Assembly (NCBI GenBank): GCA_037178625.1 | Contig: CM074129.1 | Coordinates: 620,001-684,000, forward strand | Origin: Skeletonema tropicum | Taxonomy: Eukaryota > Bacillariophyta > Thalassiosirophyceae > Thalassiosirales > Thalassiosiraceae | Reading direction: 5' to 3' | Length of the DNA: 64,000 nucleotides | In this document: positions 54,100-63,699 of the stretch, one piece after another | Numbering within the stretch: the stretch's first letter is position 1 | How the letters are laid out: each line of letters begins with the position of its first letter | The notes under the pieces: model-generated | The model's database searches: none | Told to the model about the DNA's origin: nothing | Seen by the model: the letters and a program-made list of their open reading frames with translations, nothing else | Program-made: the position numbers and the translations under genes

Positions 54100-55190
54100 T
54101 TGGTCGTTTACATAGGCCTGTTACATCGAATCCTTGGATTTCCGAATCCTAGGATTCCTGCTCCGAATCCTAGGATTCGATAAAACATGACGTCCGAATC
54201 CTAGGATTCTGGCAAGGCTTGCTTGAAGAAGAACTCCACGATGATGAAGTAACGCCTACTAGAGAGGGCTACTGCTGCAGCAACAACATAGCAGATACTT
54301 ACTTCACACTATTTTAGATTATGCCGACGATGTTCTCTCGACCGTTATTATTCTCGGCGCTACCATCGCCAATACACACGTCGACCGACATAATTTAATT
54401 TTCACATCCAGAGTACGCAATACGCAATAATCAGCACTCGAGATAGCCGATAACAACAAAGTCAATAACAACAAATGAGTTGTATTCATGTACCATTCAA
54501 TCATACTCTTCTAATGGATGTGTATGTCTTGGTGGTACGTAATACAGAGTTTAAAGTATCAGATAGACTATGTTATTATTAATTGTTGGTATGTGATGTA
54601 AATTATTAGAAGTAATACTTGATAAATGTCATATTCCCCTCAATCTATCATTAATATGGCTCCCACGGATGCATGTTATCGTAATAATGAATTTTTAATG
54701 CTTGTTTGATCGATATCTTCGCCGTTTGCATTGAATTGTAGTTGATTGTTGTGTTCGACGGAAACGAATAATTATGCAAACTTTTTGTACCGTGTAGGCG
54801 ACGTCGTGGCGTTTCCTTCCGCTCCAGATGACTAAGCCGTCGTATTTAATCATATTAGAGGCGAGGGAGCGGGTTGGTTGCCTTTGTAATTACTTGATGC
54901 CCCTCCTTATCTACTGCTGCATAGCAGCGATATCGTATCATGGTCGGTCGAGGTGTCTTCATCTTCGCCCATCAATCCAAGGATTCGATGGATCAGAGCC
55001 GGCGAATCCTAGGATTCGGAGCAGGAATCCTAGGATTCGGAGGCAGGAATCCTAGGATTCGGACAATCCAAGGATTCGATGTGCAGCCCCCTCACGAATC
55101 CTAGGATTCCGAAATCCAAGGATTCGCCGGCATCGAATCCTAGGATTTTCAGAATCCTAGGATTCGATGTAACAGGCCGAAGGCCGGCCT
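54100..55190. repeat. Two clusters of the palindrome GAATCCTAGGATTC
   Basis: Perfect 14-bp palindromes at 54144, 54165 and 54196, and at 55004, 55025, 55047, 55096 and 55152; one imperfect at 55135. Variants with AATCC(TT/AA)GGATT lie at about 54130, 54974, 55065 and 55114. The outer edges are inverted with respect to each other: GGCCTGTTACATCGAATCC at about 54115 and its reverse complement ending near 55187. The 790 bp between the clusters has no convincing gene (ORFs at 54319 minus and 54828 plus are unsupported). It may be a TIR element with palindromic sub-terminal repeats, or a set of protein-binding sites. Confidence 0.8.
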
Positions 55191-56672
55191 AAGGCCAAAT
55201 TCTTAGTCCCTCCATAGTAGGTAGGCATTTTTTTCGTGGCGGTTCCTTCGTCGATTTTTGGGGCGAAAAAGAAGGGAGGAAAGAAGGAGGAAAGTTCGTG
55301 TCGTCTGGTAGCTGCATCAACAGATGAAAGATGCAGATTACTATTGTTATTCTTCTCCTATATTAATGTTTATTCAAGCCACCCAGCTGCTAGAACTAAA
55401 AGATTTGCTTTGCAGTCAAGGCTACATCGATGGCTTCTTGAATGCATCACGCAGGACCTGCAGGACCTAAACTCTTGATATGGATACTTCTAGTAACGCT
55501 GTGAACTCTCTTTCATGTGTGTCAACTTTCTTTATTATCAGTTACAATCCTCTCCAATCTTCTGCTGTGCGGTAGAACTGATTTGTTGTCGAATCTCAAA
55601 TCTTTTTTGCCGCAAGAGTTGAATACTATCAGTAATGCTTCCTCGCCCTCATATTATGTATTCGCTTGTTCCAAACTTTGAAACCTTCTCCACTGCAAAA
55701 CCACACAAAATGGCGTAAGTAGAATAATTCCATGCGTAATTGTTGATGCTCTTCATACTAGATAATAATTGTAGCATGCAGATGTTATGTGTGCGGACAT
55801 ATGCCCTATTACATACGCTACAAAGCCACTTGCATAACCGAATGATACAGCCACCAGCGCCAGCAAAACCGTATCTTTGACCAAGCCGATGGATATGAAC
55901 CATTCGAAGAGTGTTTCCACTACCAGGAGGGACACTAGCTTCACCCGACGCATCGGTTTGGTTGACGTCGAGCAATGCCCAAAGCATCCCAATCACCACG
56001 TGTTGAGTATTTTGTGATCTTTATGATGCAATGAATTTATCGGATTGTCAGCAGTATTGCAATATTCTTTATCCTCATTTATGCTGGATTGGTTGTAAGG
56101 AATCGTCCGAAGATGGAGTTTAGAAGGAGCCGTCGACGCGGAGAGGTGCCACAAACATCGCTCCTGATGTTTGTACACAATTTGCATAACTACGACGGCG
56201 ATTTGAGTGTTTTGCCTCTACAGATCGATCCAAAGGACCGGCTGGGTGCGGCCGACGATCAAGTCACTATTTGTGGGGACTCGGTAGTTGTGTATGCCGC
56301 AGTTGGCGCAGGCTATCTCTGACGGACATCATGGTTTGATGGGTTTGATGTCAAAACCGATCACGTATCAAAACTCTACGTGACTGGTTTGTTTATGTGT
56401 TATACGAGTAACGTTGAACCTCGTGACTGGAGGTGACCGGTTTAGTTCTCCTACCTCTCTAGAGTAGAGCTCTAACTAGCTATTCATTCAGGCCAGCTGC
56501 TTTGCCAGCTGGCTACCTACTTCCTAGAGTTAGCTGCAGAGTTCAAGTTCGAATGACTGCTTCTATGTAGCGATGTAAAAGCGATCAGATTGAGAGTGAA
56601 ATACTCTGGCATCTGGCAGGCTCGTTCTCCAGCTCTCTCTCTCTCTAGAGAGAGAGAGAGAGAGCTGTGCGT
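55191..56672. other. Mostly non-coding; hydrophobic minus-strand fragments
   Basis: On the minus strand near 55755-55995 one frame reads LVSLLVVETLFEWFISIGLV then LLALVAVSFGYASGFVAYVI, hydrophobic enough to be a membrane-protein remnant, but there is no ATG and the frame is short. A palindromic CT/GA tract (CTCTCTCTCTAGAGAGAGAG) sits at about 56634-56664. Confidence 0.3.
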
Positions 56673-56740
56673 CCTTGGAAACTCACAAAGGCCTCTTTCG
56701 AACTACAAAGTACATACATTTATTTACCAGCTCTCGCTCA
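56673..56740 (+). promoter_or_regulatory. Conserved upstream element of B gene copy 4
   Basis: TTGGAAACTCACAAAGGCCT followed by TTTACCAGCTCTCGCTCACG, about 180 bp before the ATG at 56902; the leader motif TTGTCAACTTACTTCT is at about 56858. Confidence 0.45.
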
Positions 56741-56901
56741 CGCACTACTCATTAAAAATTAACATGACGGTGGGAACAGACCAGAACCAGAACACTGAAA
56801 GCATAATTTTTCAATCATTCATTACATATGAGACCACAACCCCACGCACAAGCTACGTTGTCAACTTACTTCTAAAAGTCACCCAAACTTCTCACAATAC
56901 A

Positions 56902-57350
56902 ATGTGCAACGCCAGATCAACCAAGACGACTCCTTTCTATATAAAGAAGGACCAATCCTCGGCTTCTTCCAGCACCGAACCAGTGCACACAACTACTGCA
57001 CCCTGCCACCCGAGCTGATGGAAATCGATATTTGTACCCTGAGTGCAGAAGACCTGCATTCACTGAAACAAGACGACCCGTTCCTCTACTATTCTATCCC
57101 CCTTTTCCGAAGGGCAGCGTTCCGTCTTGAGGAGCCCGATATGTCTCCTACAAGCTTAAAAGAGAGCTTAAAAGGATCCACTATCGTCAAGCGACGAACA
57201 AGAGTGTCATATGAGTGTCATATGGATCTCCTGATGGCTGATCTTTTGGAAGATTTCAAAGACGAGGAATATGATGAATCATCTTTGGAGCAGATTGATC
57301 TTGACTTCTCCAAGTTGTTTGGTCTTGTATATGCTGCTACACAGCAGTAA
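56902..57350 (+). pseudogene. Family B gene, copy 4 (single-base frameshift)
   Basis: The ATG at 56902 opens MCNARSTKTTPFYIKKDQSS ... EPVHTTTAPCHP and then runs into a stop, because one base is missing near 57009 (CACCCGAG where intact copies have CACCCGGAG or similar). The rest continues in another frame: PELMEIDICTLSAEDLHSLK, QDDPFLYYSIPLFRRA, KRRTRVSYECHMDLLMADL and a changed C-terminus SKLFGLVYAATQQ. With only one lesion it could be a recent pseudogene or a sequencing error. It converges on gene A copy 2, 200 bp away. Confidence 0.7.
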
Positions 57351-57549
57351 GTCACGAAATGGAAATGTCATCGTGTAGGACCAAATATATTTTGTATAAG
57401 ATAGTAAGATAGTAAAAATGTTACATTAGAGATGATTGATTTGAGCATACGATCTCAATTTGACGAGCACTCTGGCATATTCTAACTTTGTCCAATTACT
57501 CAGTTACCGTTGTCATTCTTGTTTTACATCGATTGCAATACTCACGACC

Positions 57550-58008
57550 TTAAAGAGAAGATTGACTGCAATATTCTTTTATGGAATCCTGGTGAAGCCT
57601 TCCAAGCTTCCTAGCTCTCAATACGGCCCTCCTTGTTTCCTCTAACGAAGTAAATGCAATATCTTCCGTGCTGAAACTTCCAAATGTGTCCTGTCTCGCC
57701 TGCTCTGCAAGGACTGCACGTACACATCGACGTCTGCAGGCCTGCACCTCGAGCGTACAGGCCGGTGAGAGTAGATGAGAAATACCAATCCAGAAGCCGC
57801 TATCTTTTTCGGAAGCCGAATCTCTTGCACGAGCTTGTAGGACATCTCGCCTGATATCACGTTTCATTGAGTTGTATTCTACCTTGTTATACCACAACTC
57901 GTTTTTGGCTTCGTGCCGATCAACTGTGTAAAGCTGTGTTGTTTCAGCAAAACGCACAGCGTCATGGTTGCGTCTGAGAGGGAAATCTACAATCAATGAA
58001 GACGCCAT
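57550..58008 (-). CDS. Small basic protein, family A, copy 2
   Basis: A 152-aa intact paralogue of 2253-2708, ATG start at 58008. The core LLSPACTLEVQACRRRCVRA and VLAEQARQ are identical in both copies; about nine substitutions are scattered (for example HEAKNE for HEDKNE, TFGSFSTED for AFGSFSSED). That both copies remain open after this divergence, while the adjacent B genes are broken, suggests A is the part under selection. Upstream DNA (about 58010-58160) mirrors 2090-2250. Function is unknown. Confidence 0.7.
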   Translation of the reverse strand: MASSLIVDFPLRRNHDAVRFAETTQLYTVDRHEAKNELWYNKVEYNSMKRDIRRDVLQARARDSASEKDSGFWIGISHLLSPACTLEVQACRRRCVRAVLAEQARQDTFGSFSTEDIAFTSLEETRRAVLRARKLGRLHQDSIKEYCSQSSL

Positions 58009-58637
58009 GATATTGTTCTATCTTTGCTTTGTATATTATGATTCAAAGCTATGTAGCTGGTATAGCGCTGGTCGGTAGCTGTCAAGCTGAGTGAGCGAGC
58101 GACAGTAATGATTGAAGAGTTTTTAGAACAGTATGTAAAAGCGGTGATGTCTAGTCTAGAAGAGTAGAAGTAGAAGTATAAGTAGATAAATAGTTAGATA
58201 GATACTCCTATAAAAAGTACTTTTATGGGGAAATCCTCTTCCATCAGAGGATTACCGCGATCACGCAATACGTTTCAGGGCATGCTATGAAGTTGGCTGC
58301 CTGAAAACAATGGGTAAATCCACCACGGAGGCGAGTATTCATCGTACCCCGTTTATGTAGTTAGGTATTGTACATACTCATCTTCTCTCTCTGAAAATCT
58401 CCAAGTGAGATTATGACGTACTTCGTCCCCAGCAGGCCCTCAGGCAGCTGCTTTGCCAGCTGGCTGCAGAGTTCAAGTTCAAATGACAGCTTCTAGCGAT
58501 GAAAAAGCGATCAGAGCTGTACTTACTTTTACGAGACCACAGTACCATACTTAGACGCGACCACTGAACTTCTTGGCAGGCTCGTTCGCTGTGCGTGATG
58601 TGCAGTCCATTTTTTATTTTTTGGCCTCCCGCCCTTA

Positions 58638-58720
58638 TTTGGAAACTCACAAAGCCTCTTTTGAACTACGAATAGAAGTACCTACATACTACATACATCT
58701 TTACCAGCTCTCGCTCACGC
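58638..58720 (+). promoter_or_regulatory. Upstream element of B copy 5, displaced
   Basis: TTTGGAAACTCACAAAGCCT and TTTACCAGCTCTCGCTCACG are here about 610-630 bp from the ATG of the truncated B copy 5, because an insertion (about 58770-59195) separates them. Confidence 0.45.
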
Positions 58721-58776
58721 ACTACTCTTCAGCCAATCTAAAATTAGGGCCTCCAACTCAAACATAGTTGGGAGGT

Positions 58777-59190
58777 GTAAATGGCGTCAGTAAAAGGGGG
58801 GTGCGTAACCACACGTCCAGACGACTTAAACTGGGCTTATGGTGAGCAGTCACAAAGAGGTATGTAAAGTTAGACAACCTCAGCACTCCTTCTCGAAGCA
58901 TGAACCGCCGTCAAGCTGTCGTACTTCGCTCCTTCTAACTGCCATATCACTTGCTCCATATTACGGACCCTGAATTTTACTTCGTCGAGATAACACTCCT
59001 CATAATGCCTACCCTCACAACAACATGCTTCTGGCGAGGCTCGAACTAGGGACCAGAGCGAAGCGTACTTGGGCTCATAACCTGTAAATGGCGCCAGTAA
59101 AAGGGAGGTGCGTAACCACACGTCCAGACGACTTAAACTGGACTTATGGTGAGCAGTCACAAAGAGGTATGTAAAGTTAGACAACCTCAA
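58777..59190. repeat. Direct repeat pair (~105 bp) around a tRNA-like unit
   Basis: The segments 58777-58882 and 59085-59190 are nearly identical (AAACTGG.CTTATGGTGAGCA, GGTATGTAAAGTTAGACAAC). The ~200 bp between contain, on the minus strand, GGTCCCTAGTTCGAGCC, which resembles a Pol III B box. It may be a small retroelement or a tandem duplication that inserted into the B-copy-5 promoter. Confidence 0.5.
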
Positions 59191-59329
59191 CAGAGGACCA
59201 GAACCAGAACCAGAACACTGAAAGCATAATTTTTCAATCTTTTCATTACAATAGACCACAACCCCACGCAAAAGCCCAACTGTCAACTTCAACTTACTTC
59301 TAAAAGTCACACAAACTTCTCAAAATACT

Positions 59330-59584
59330 ATGTGCAACGCCAGATCAACCAAGACGACTCCTTTCAATATAAAGAAGGACCAATCCTCGGCTTCTTCCAG
59401 CACCGAACCAGTGCACACAACTACTGCACCCTGCGCCCCAGAGCCGATAGAAATTGAAAGTCGCGCTTGGGTGGCGTCTGGTTCGCAAGCATTATCACTG
59501 TTTTTTAGAGCGAGGTCCATCCCGAACGTCAGTTTCTCTGATCCGTCCCTTCACAACTCGACCCGGGTGATCCGGGATTTTTGA
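59330..59584 (+). pseudogene. Family B gene, copy 5 (truncated)
   Basis: Starts like copy 4 (MCNARSTKTTPFNIKKDQSS, EPVHTTTAPCAPEPIEIE), but after IEIE unrelated sequence follows (SRAWVASGSQALSLFF). The junction sequence CGCGCTTGG.TGGCGTCTG is found again at about 60434, so a dispersed repeat probably replaced the rest of the gene. Leader and upstream DNA are very similar to copy 4. Confidence 0.65.
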
Positions 59585-59775
59585 CTTTGTCTCACAACAT
59601 CTTTTCATGAGGTTGTTGCATCACATCGAAATGAAATCTGAATCATTTCCTTCACTGCTCTCATACTTGACTTTGATGAGCAGCAAACACCCTTCTAAGC
59701 CATTGCTGGATGCGCTAGACACATGATCTGATCCAGTGTCTATGTGAAACTTGCAACAAGCCAGAATTGCGCCCC

Positions 59776-60255
59776 ATAAGCCTGACCCGCCAAAACACGT
59801 GGGCGAACAAAACCATTTTTTCACACACCTCCACCATGGTAAATTGGCCGTAGGGAGGTCGATAGGCTGACAAATGGACTATACTTTATGCCCAAAACGA
59901 TGATAGAACCGTTTTAGTCTATATCTCAGGAGATGAATCCTAGTCAGGATAGTTTGGGTTGCATCAGCCCCCCAAGAAACAGTGGTTCCATTCTAAGCTA
60001 GAGTTTGTTAGCCAAATTTGTCTAGCAAATACTATGGGTAAACAAAAATGCATATCTCAGCGAGAAAATGAGATATTAGTACGATTCCTTTGTATAAAAT
60101 ATTCGCATTAATACACTCTAAAGGACTGTATCATTGGTTTTGTCTATATCTTGTCTATATCTGAAATAAAATTCGGGGCTAGTTAGTAGGCCGCCATGGT
60201 GGAGGTGTCAAAAAAATGGTTGCGTGCGTCCAGGGCGCGCGTAAGACAGGCTTAT
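59776..60255. mobile_element. Foldback MITE, family ATAAGCC, copy 2
   Basis: Ends read ATAAGCC(T/C) inward from both sides, followed by shared blocks (CCATTTTTT, ACACCTCCACCATGG on the left; CCGCCATGGTGGAGGTGTC on the right). The middle contains AAATGCATATCTCAGCGAGA as in copy 1 at 14.3 kb, but the long internal palindrome is no longer perfect. An older, decayed copy without genes. Confidence 0.6.
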
Positions 60256-61142
60256 CGACAACAGGCTGCGAAGTACATTTGGGGCTTACAATACCCCCAC
60301 CCCAAAATATCAGCCTAGCCTAAAATATTTATTACCCCTCATTAATACAATATACTCCTAATTACTTGCTGACACACTGGGGATAAGTCCTCAAATCTCA
60401 GGCTAGCAAAAAAAAACCTGGGGGGTTATTTAATCGCGCTTGGATGGCGTCTGATCTGGTTCGCAAGCCATATCCCTGAATTTGGGGTTAATTGATACAC
60501 GTGAGTCTTCTCCATGCTCCTCTGCGTGCATGCTCGGCCGTCCCGGATCCCGGACGGGGCGACATCTTTCCTGTCTCATATGTCTTTTGTCTGACTGAGT
60601 CAGTATATAATAAGTACAGTGTGTCAACCTAGTTGCCCGCCTTGGTACTTGCCCCGTCCACAGTAGTTTCCCGCTGGAAAATCCGGACACTGGAAGTCCG
60701 GACACTAACAGATAACGTCTTCCGTAATTGCCCGTCCACCGTGCTTGCCCGACCCGACGAGCGTGCACACCCGCGGGCAACTACGTTGGACACACTGTAT
60801 ATATGTGAAAAGGAGTAACCTCCACGTTACTTTTATTTAACTGTCCTTGCAATGCCGCTGTCTCTGAATTCAAGCGCTTTTCTTCGGGATTACTTTTTGT
60901 TTGCCAGGTTGCTCCTTCTGCCGGTATGTACTTACCCTTCTGCCACGTATGTATCTATGTTGCACGTCGATCAGACCTTCGCTTCTTAGTCAGCAGCTGT
61001 CAGCTGTCAGCAGATAGTTCAGTCAACACTACTTCCATACTTATGTTAAGAAGTAAGGCGAATAATGAATGAGCCTACAACACATCGTCATACTCCTGAT
61101 TCGGAAGTTGCTCATCGAATAGCACAGTAGCAACACAACATC
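60256..61142. other. Intergenic region with MITE
   Basis: Imperfect inverted blocks (ACCCCCACCCCAAAATATC near 60292 and AAAAACCTGGGGGGTTA near 60412) may mark another small element. The MITE at 60617 is listed separately. The rest is the upstream region of the gene at 61143. Confidence 0.35.
60617..60797. mobile_element. TA-flanked MITE, 181 bp
   Basis: Left end CAGTGTGTCAACCTAGTTGC, right end (reverse complement) CAGTGTGTCCAACGTAGTTG; both continue CCCGC. One mismatch and one 1-bp indel over ~25 bp. TA flanks both sides, as expected for Tc1/mariner-type insertion. The inside is GC-rich with repeated TTGCCCG; no ORF. Confidence 0.7.
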
Positions 61143-61730
61143 ATGATGGACTCCAAAGAGCTCTTTGACCGTCTCAAGAGGGAGCTCGATAAGCGGGCTC
61201 GGCGAAAGGAACGAGAAGAAAGAAAGGAGGAAGAGGAAGATATGTCGATGACCGATGAGTCTTCTACTTCATCAGTTGAGGCGTCATCACCTGGTGTAAA
61301 CAGGGATCAACGACAATCGTCTGCCGCTAGAAAAAGGAAGCCTCACAGCGGCAGCTCAAGAACGAGCCGCAAAATAATAGACTCATCATCAAATCTTCGC
61401 CGTTCGTTATCATCATCGCTCTACTCATCTATGCAGCTTCCGACTGCATGTCTAAACGAACATGACGGCTGCGACGAGGCTGAACTAATCGCCCGCGCGA
61501 AGCGATGTAAAGAAATTCTGAAACTATCAAGGAAGGCAAAGGAAGCCAAAAGTGCTAGAGTCAAGGCTGCGGAGAACAAGTCTTTGATAATGTGGGTGAA
61601 GCCCAAGTTTGAATTAGATCCTACACCACCTGATACGACCTTAAGGAATGATGCATCAATAATATCTGGGAAATGTGGAGCTATTGCGGCAGATGTTCGT
61701 TATCACTTAGAAAACAACCACAATTCATGA
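61143..61730 (+). CDS. Charged coiled-coil protein, paralogue of the gene at 8218
   Basis: A 195-aa protein, ATG start. N-terminal basic/acidic helix KELFDRLKRELDKRARRKER then EERKEEEED; Ser-rich basic middle (ARKRKPHSGSSRTSRK), a likely nuclear localisation signal; then a helix AELIARAKRCKEILKLSRKA and the motif SLIMWVKPKFELDPTPPDT. The same order occurs in the 304-aa protein at 8218-9132 (ELIRRRKVEQELMALSKK, IPLVWDKPTFDPFPD). Function unknown; nuclear location inferred. Confidence 0.6.
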   Translation: MMDSKELFDRLKRELDKRARRKEREERKEEEEDMSMTDESSTSSVEASSPGVNRDQRQSSAARKRKPHSGSSRTSRKIIDSSSNLRRSLSSSLYSSMQLPTACLNEHDGCDEAELIARAKRCKEILKLSRKAKEAKSARVKAAENKSLIMWVKPKFELDPTPPDTTLRNDASIISGKCGAIAADVRYHLENNHNS

Positions 61731-62454
61731 CAGATAAAACTACAAAAGTATGAACTCTATTCCTCATTGAAAACATTCAGTGCTTACTCCAATCGTCTCC
61801 TTACATGAATATGAGCAATGACATTGCTGCGCTCTCATTATGTAATGGGTTTCAAGATTCCTTCCTTCACCTCGCGCAGTGTGTAGTACACACCAAAAGA
61901 AAGGAAAATATATTACGAATGCCACGGCAGCAAACCATGGGCATGACCTAATATATGGAATATGTATCTGATTAAATTTGTATTTATTTACCATGGGACC
62001 TTCTTGAGTACTGTTGCAGACTCACGAGATTAGGACGATCGATAGTTAGATTGCTCCCTATAGAACATTCTTTTGCTATGAAGAGTTGTCATAAATATAT
62101 TGTATGAGCTGCCGTGTGTTAGCGGGCATAGCAACAGTTGATCTCGTCTTCTCTTGAAAGGTGAACCCAGAGGATTCAAAGAAGCAAGGATAGCTTACTC
62201 AGTGATTGGTAAGTTCGTCGATGATGTATCAATGAGTCGATATGAATTAGCAAGCACTGTTTTGAGAGAGCGAATGAAGCAAATGATTCGTGAAGACACA
62301 AGATGATATCTCTGCCTATCTGAATCGGACATCTCAACTTCGAAATGTTTTCTATCTTCTATCTAAACATACTTATTACCTACTACTTCTACCTACCAAG
62401 GGTAAATAAATACCTATTATACATCATTTTAATTCCTCAAGGAAGCCCCAGCGG
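61731..62454. other. Intergenic region
   Basis: Nothing recognised. 3' flanks of two converging genes. Confidence 0.4.
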
Positions 62455-63690
62455 TTACACAGAGACACCCTTGGCAGGTTGCTTGGCCCCCATAATCGTA
62501 GCACTAATCTCTAATGTTGCTTCCACGTAGTTGATCACACTCAAGTCTTCCAAGTCATCACCGTAGGGGTCAATCATCTTTATTCCAAGTGACCTAAGAC
62601 CTCCAACGAAAATGCATTGCAAGAATACTATGATGCCCTGCAAGATATCCAATCCGATCGCCTTCTCGGCTCCCCATGAGCCCGCGTAGGCAGTATCAAT
62701 GGCAAAGAGAGGCAAATACAAAGCCGAAAGCAACACCAAAAAGTGAATGTAAAAGAAGTGTGGTGGCTGATCAGTGTAATCGTACATTCCATCCATGGCT
62801 GCACGGAAATCAACAATCTTGCTATGCATGAACGTCTCTTGATAGCTGTCAATATGTCCATCTTTTCTAGCTTGAGCCACGTCCATTTGACACCAAGTCA
62901 CAAGCTCTTTCATGCATAAACCACTATTATCCATATCATGATGGCTTAATACCTTCAATTCCTCTGGAGTCAACAGTGGAGTCGCCAACTTGTTATCCGC
63001 GTTGTAATGATCAAAGAAAAATGTTTTGCTGTAAGGACTTCCCATCCCGATAGCATTCAATCCAACATATCCAGCAACATGCGCGGCGTTGAAGTGACGA
63101 ACCAATTTTTGTCCAACCTCAGGGGGGAGCTGTGTCCTAGCCACACCAGCAACGTCCTGGATCCTACCAGCGCATGCTTTACAGAATGAGTACATCTGGA
63201 GGAAGCGTCCATTGGTTTGGTTCACAAAGAGAACTAGAAAGAACGACAAGAAACCTCCGAGGATGCCAATGTTAGTTTTCGCAAGCATGTCTACCGATTC
63301 AGGAACGTAATCTATTTGGTTTGCCACAATTCGGATGCCGACATAGATTGACATGCTGAACCACGAGAGGGAGTCTGATGCAATCTCTTTCAAGCAAGTA
63401 CCGCTCCAGAACATAATGATCCTCCAAAATGGGAGTTCCGCCTGTTGAAAGATATATGTATATATACATGAGTTATGAATGAAATGAAGGTGGCGTATGA
63501 TGCAGTGAAGTAGTAATTACGATGCAACCAACTCACCCGAAGAAGAATTTCACGGCGCTTCCTCTCGATCTCTTTCAACTCCTTGAAGTTGGGACGAGTC
63601 TCGGCCTCACTCCGACAAGAATGGGCGTGGGAGACCCGGGCAAGGCATAGGCGCCGCCATCTCCTCCGCTAGGAACATCGCTATTCGTGG
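62455..63690 (-). CDS. Bestrophin-like anion channel
   Basis: Main exon 63441-62455, 5' exon ending at 63537; the 95-bp intron (GTGAGT...CAACAG) gives REILLR|AELPFWRIIMFWSGTC in phase 0. Bestrophin features: WSGTCLKEIASDSL, an early helix (WFSMSIYVGIRIVA), FLSFFLVLFVNQTNGRFLQM, later helices (HFLVLLSALYLPLFAID, DILQGIIVFLQCIFVGGLR), and the family end-motif MIDPYGDDLEDLSVINYVE. Bestrophins conduct chloride and bicarbonate; algal members have been linked to carbon concentration in plastids, but location here is unknown. The 5' exon is odd: the ATG frame (MTTTTNSDVPSGGDGG) runs into a stop, whereas the frame that splices correctly (EAETRPNFKELKEIERKRR) has no ATG. A small upstream intron or a 1-bp error near 63610 is likely, so the start is unresolved. 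Confidence 0.75.
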
Positions 63691-63699
63691 TGGTGGTCA

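Larger units (their letters stand above)
56673..58720. repeat. Right arm of the ~1.6-kb inverted duplication
   Basis: Contains B (plus) facing A (minus), the mirror image of 1740-3320. Beyond gene A the match continues through GGCGAGTATTCATCGTACCC (about 58331) to a second TTGGAAACTCAC..GCCTC / TTTACCAGCTCTCGCTCAC block at 58638-58720, which corresponds to 1750-1800 in the left arm. Confidence 0.75.

Noticed and set aside
54100..55190. Reading the palindrome clusters as a CRISPR array
   Set aside because: Repeats are only 14 bp, spacing is irregular (about 21-56 bp), there are no cas genes, and the genome is eukaryotic.
55236..55478. 80-aa plus-strand frame MAVPSSIFGAKKKGG
   Set aside because: The first codon is GTG, there is no ATG in a useful place, and no recognisable domain.
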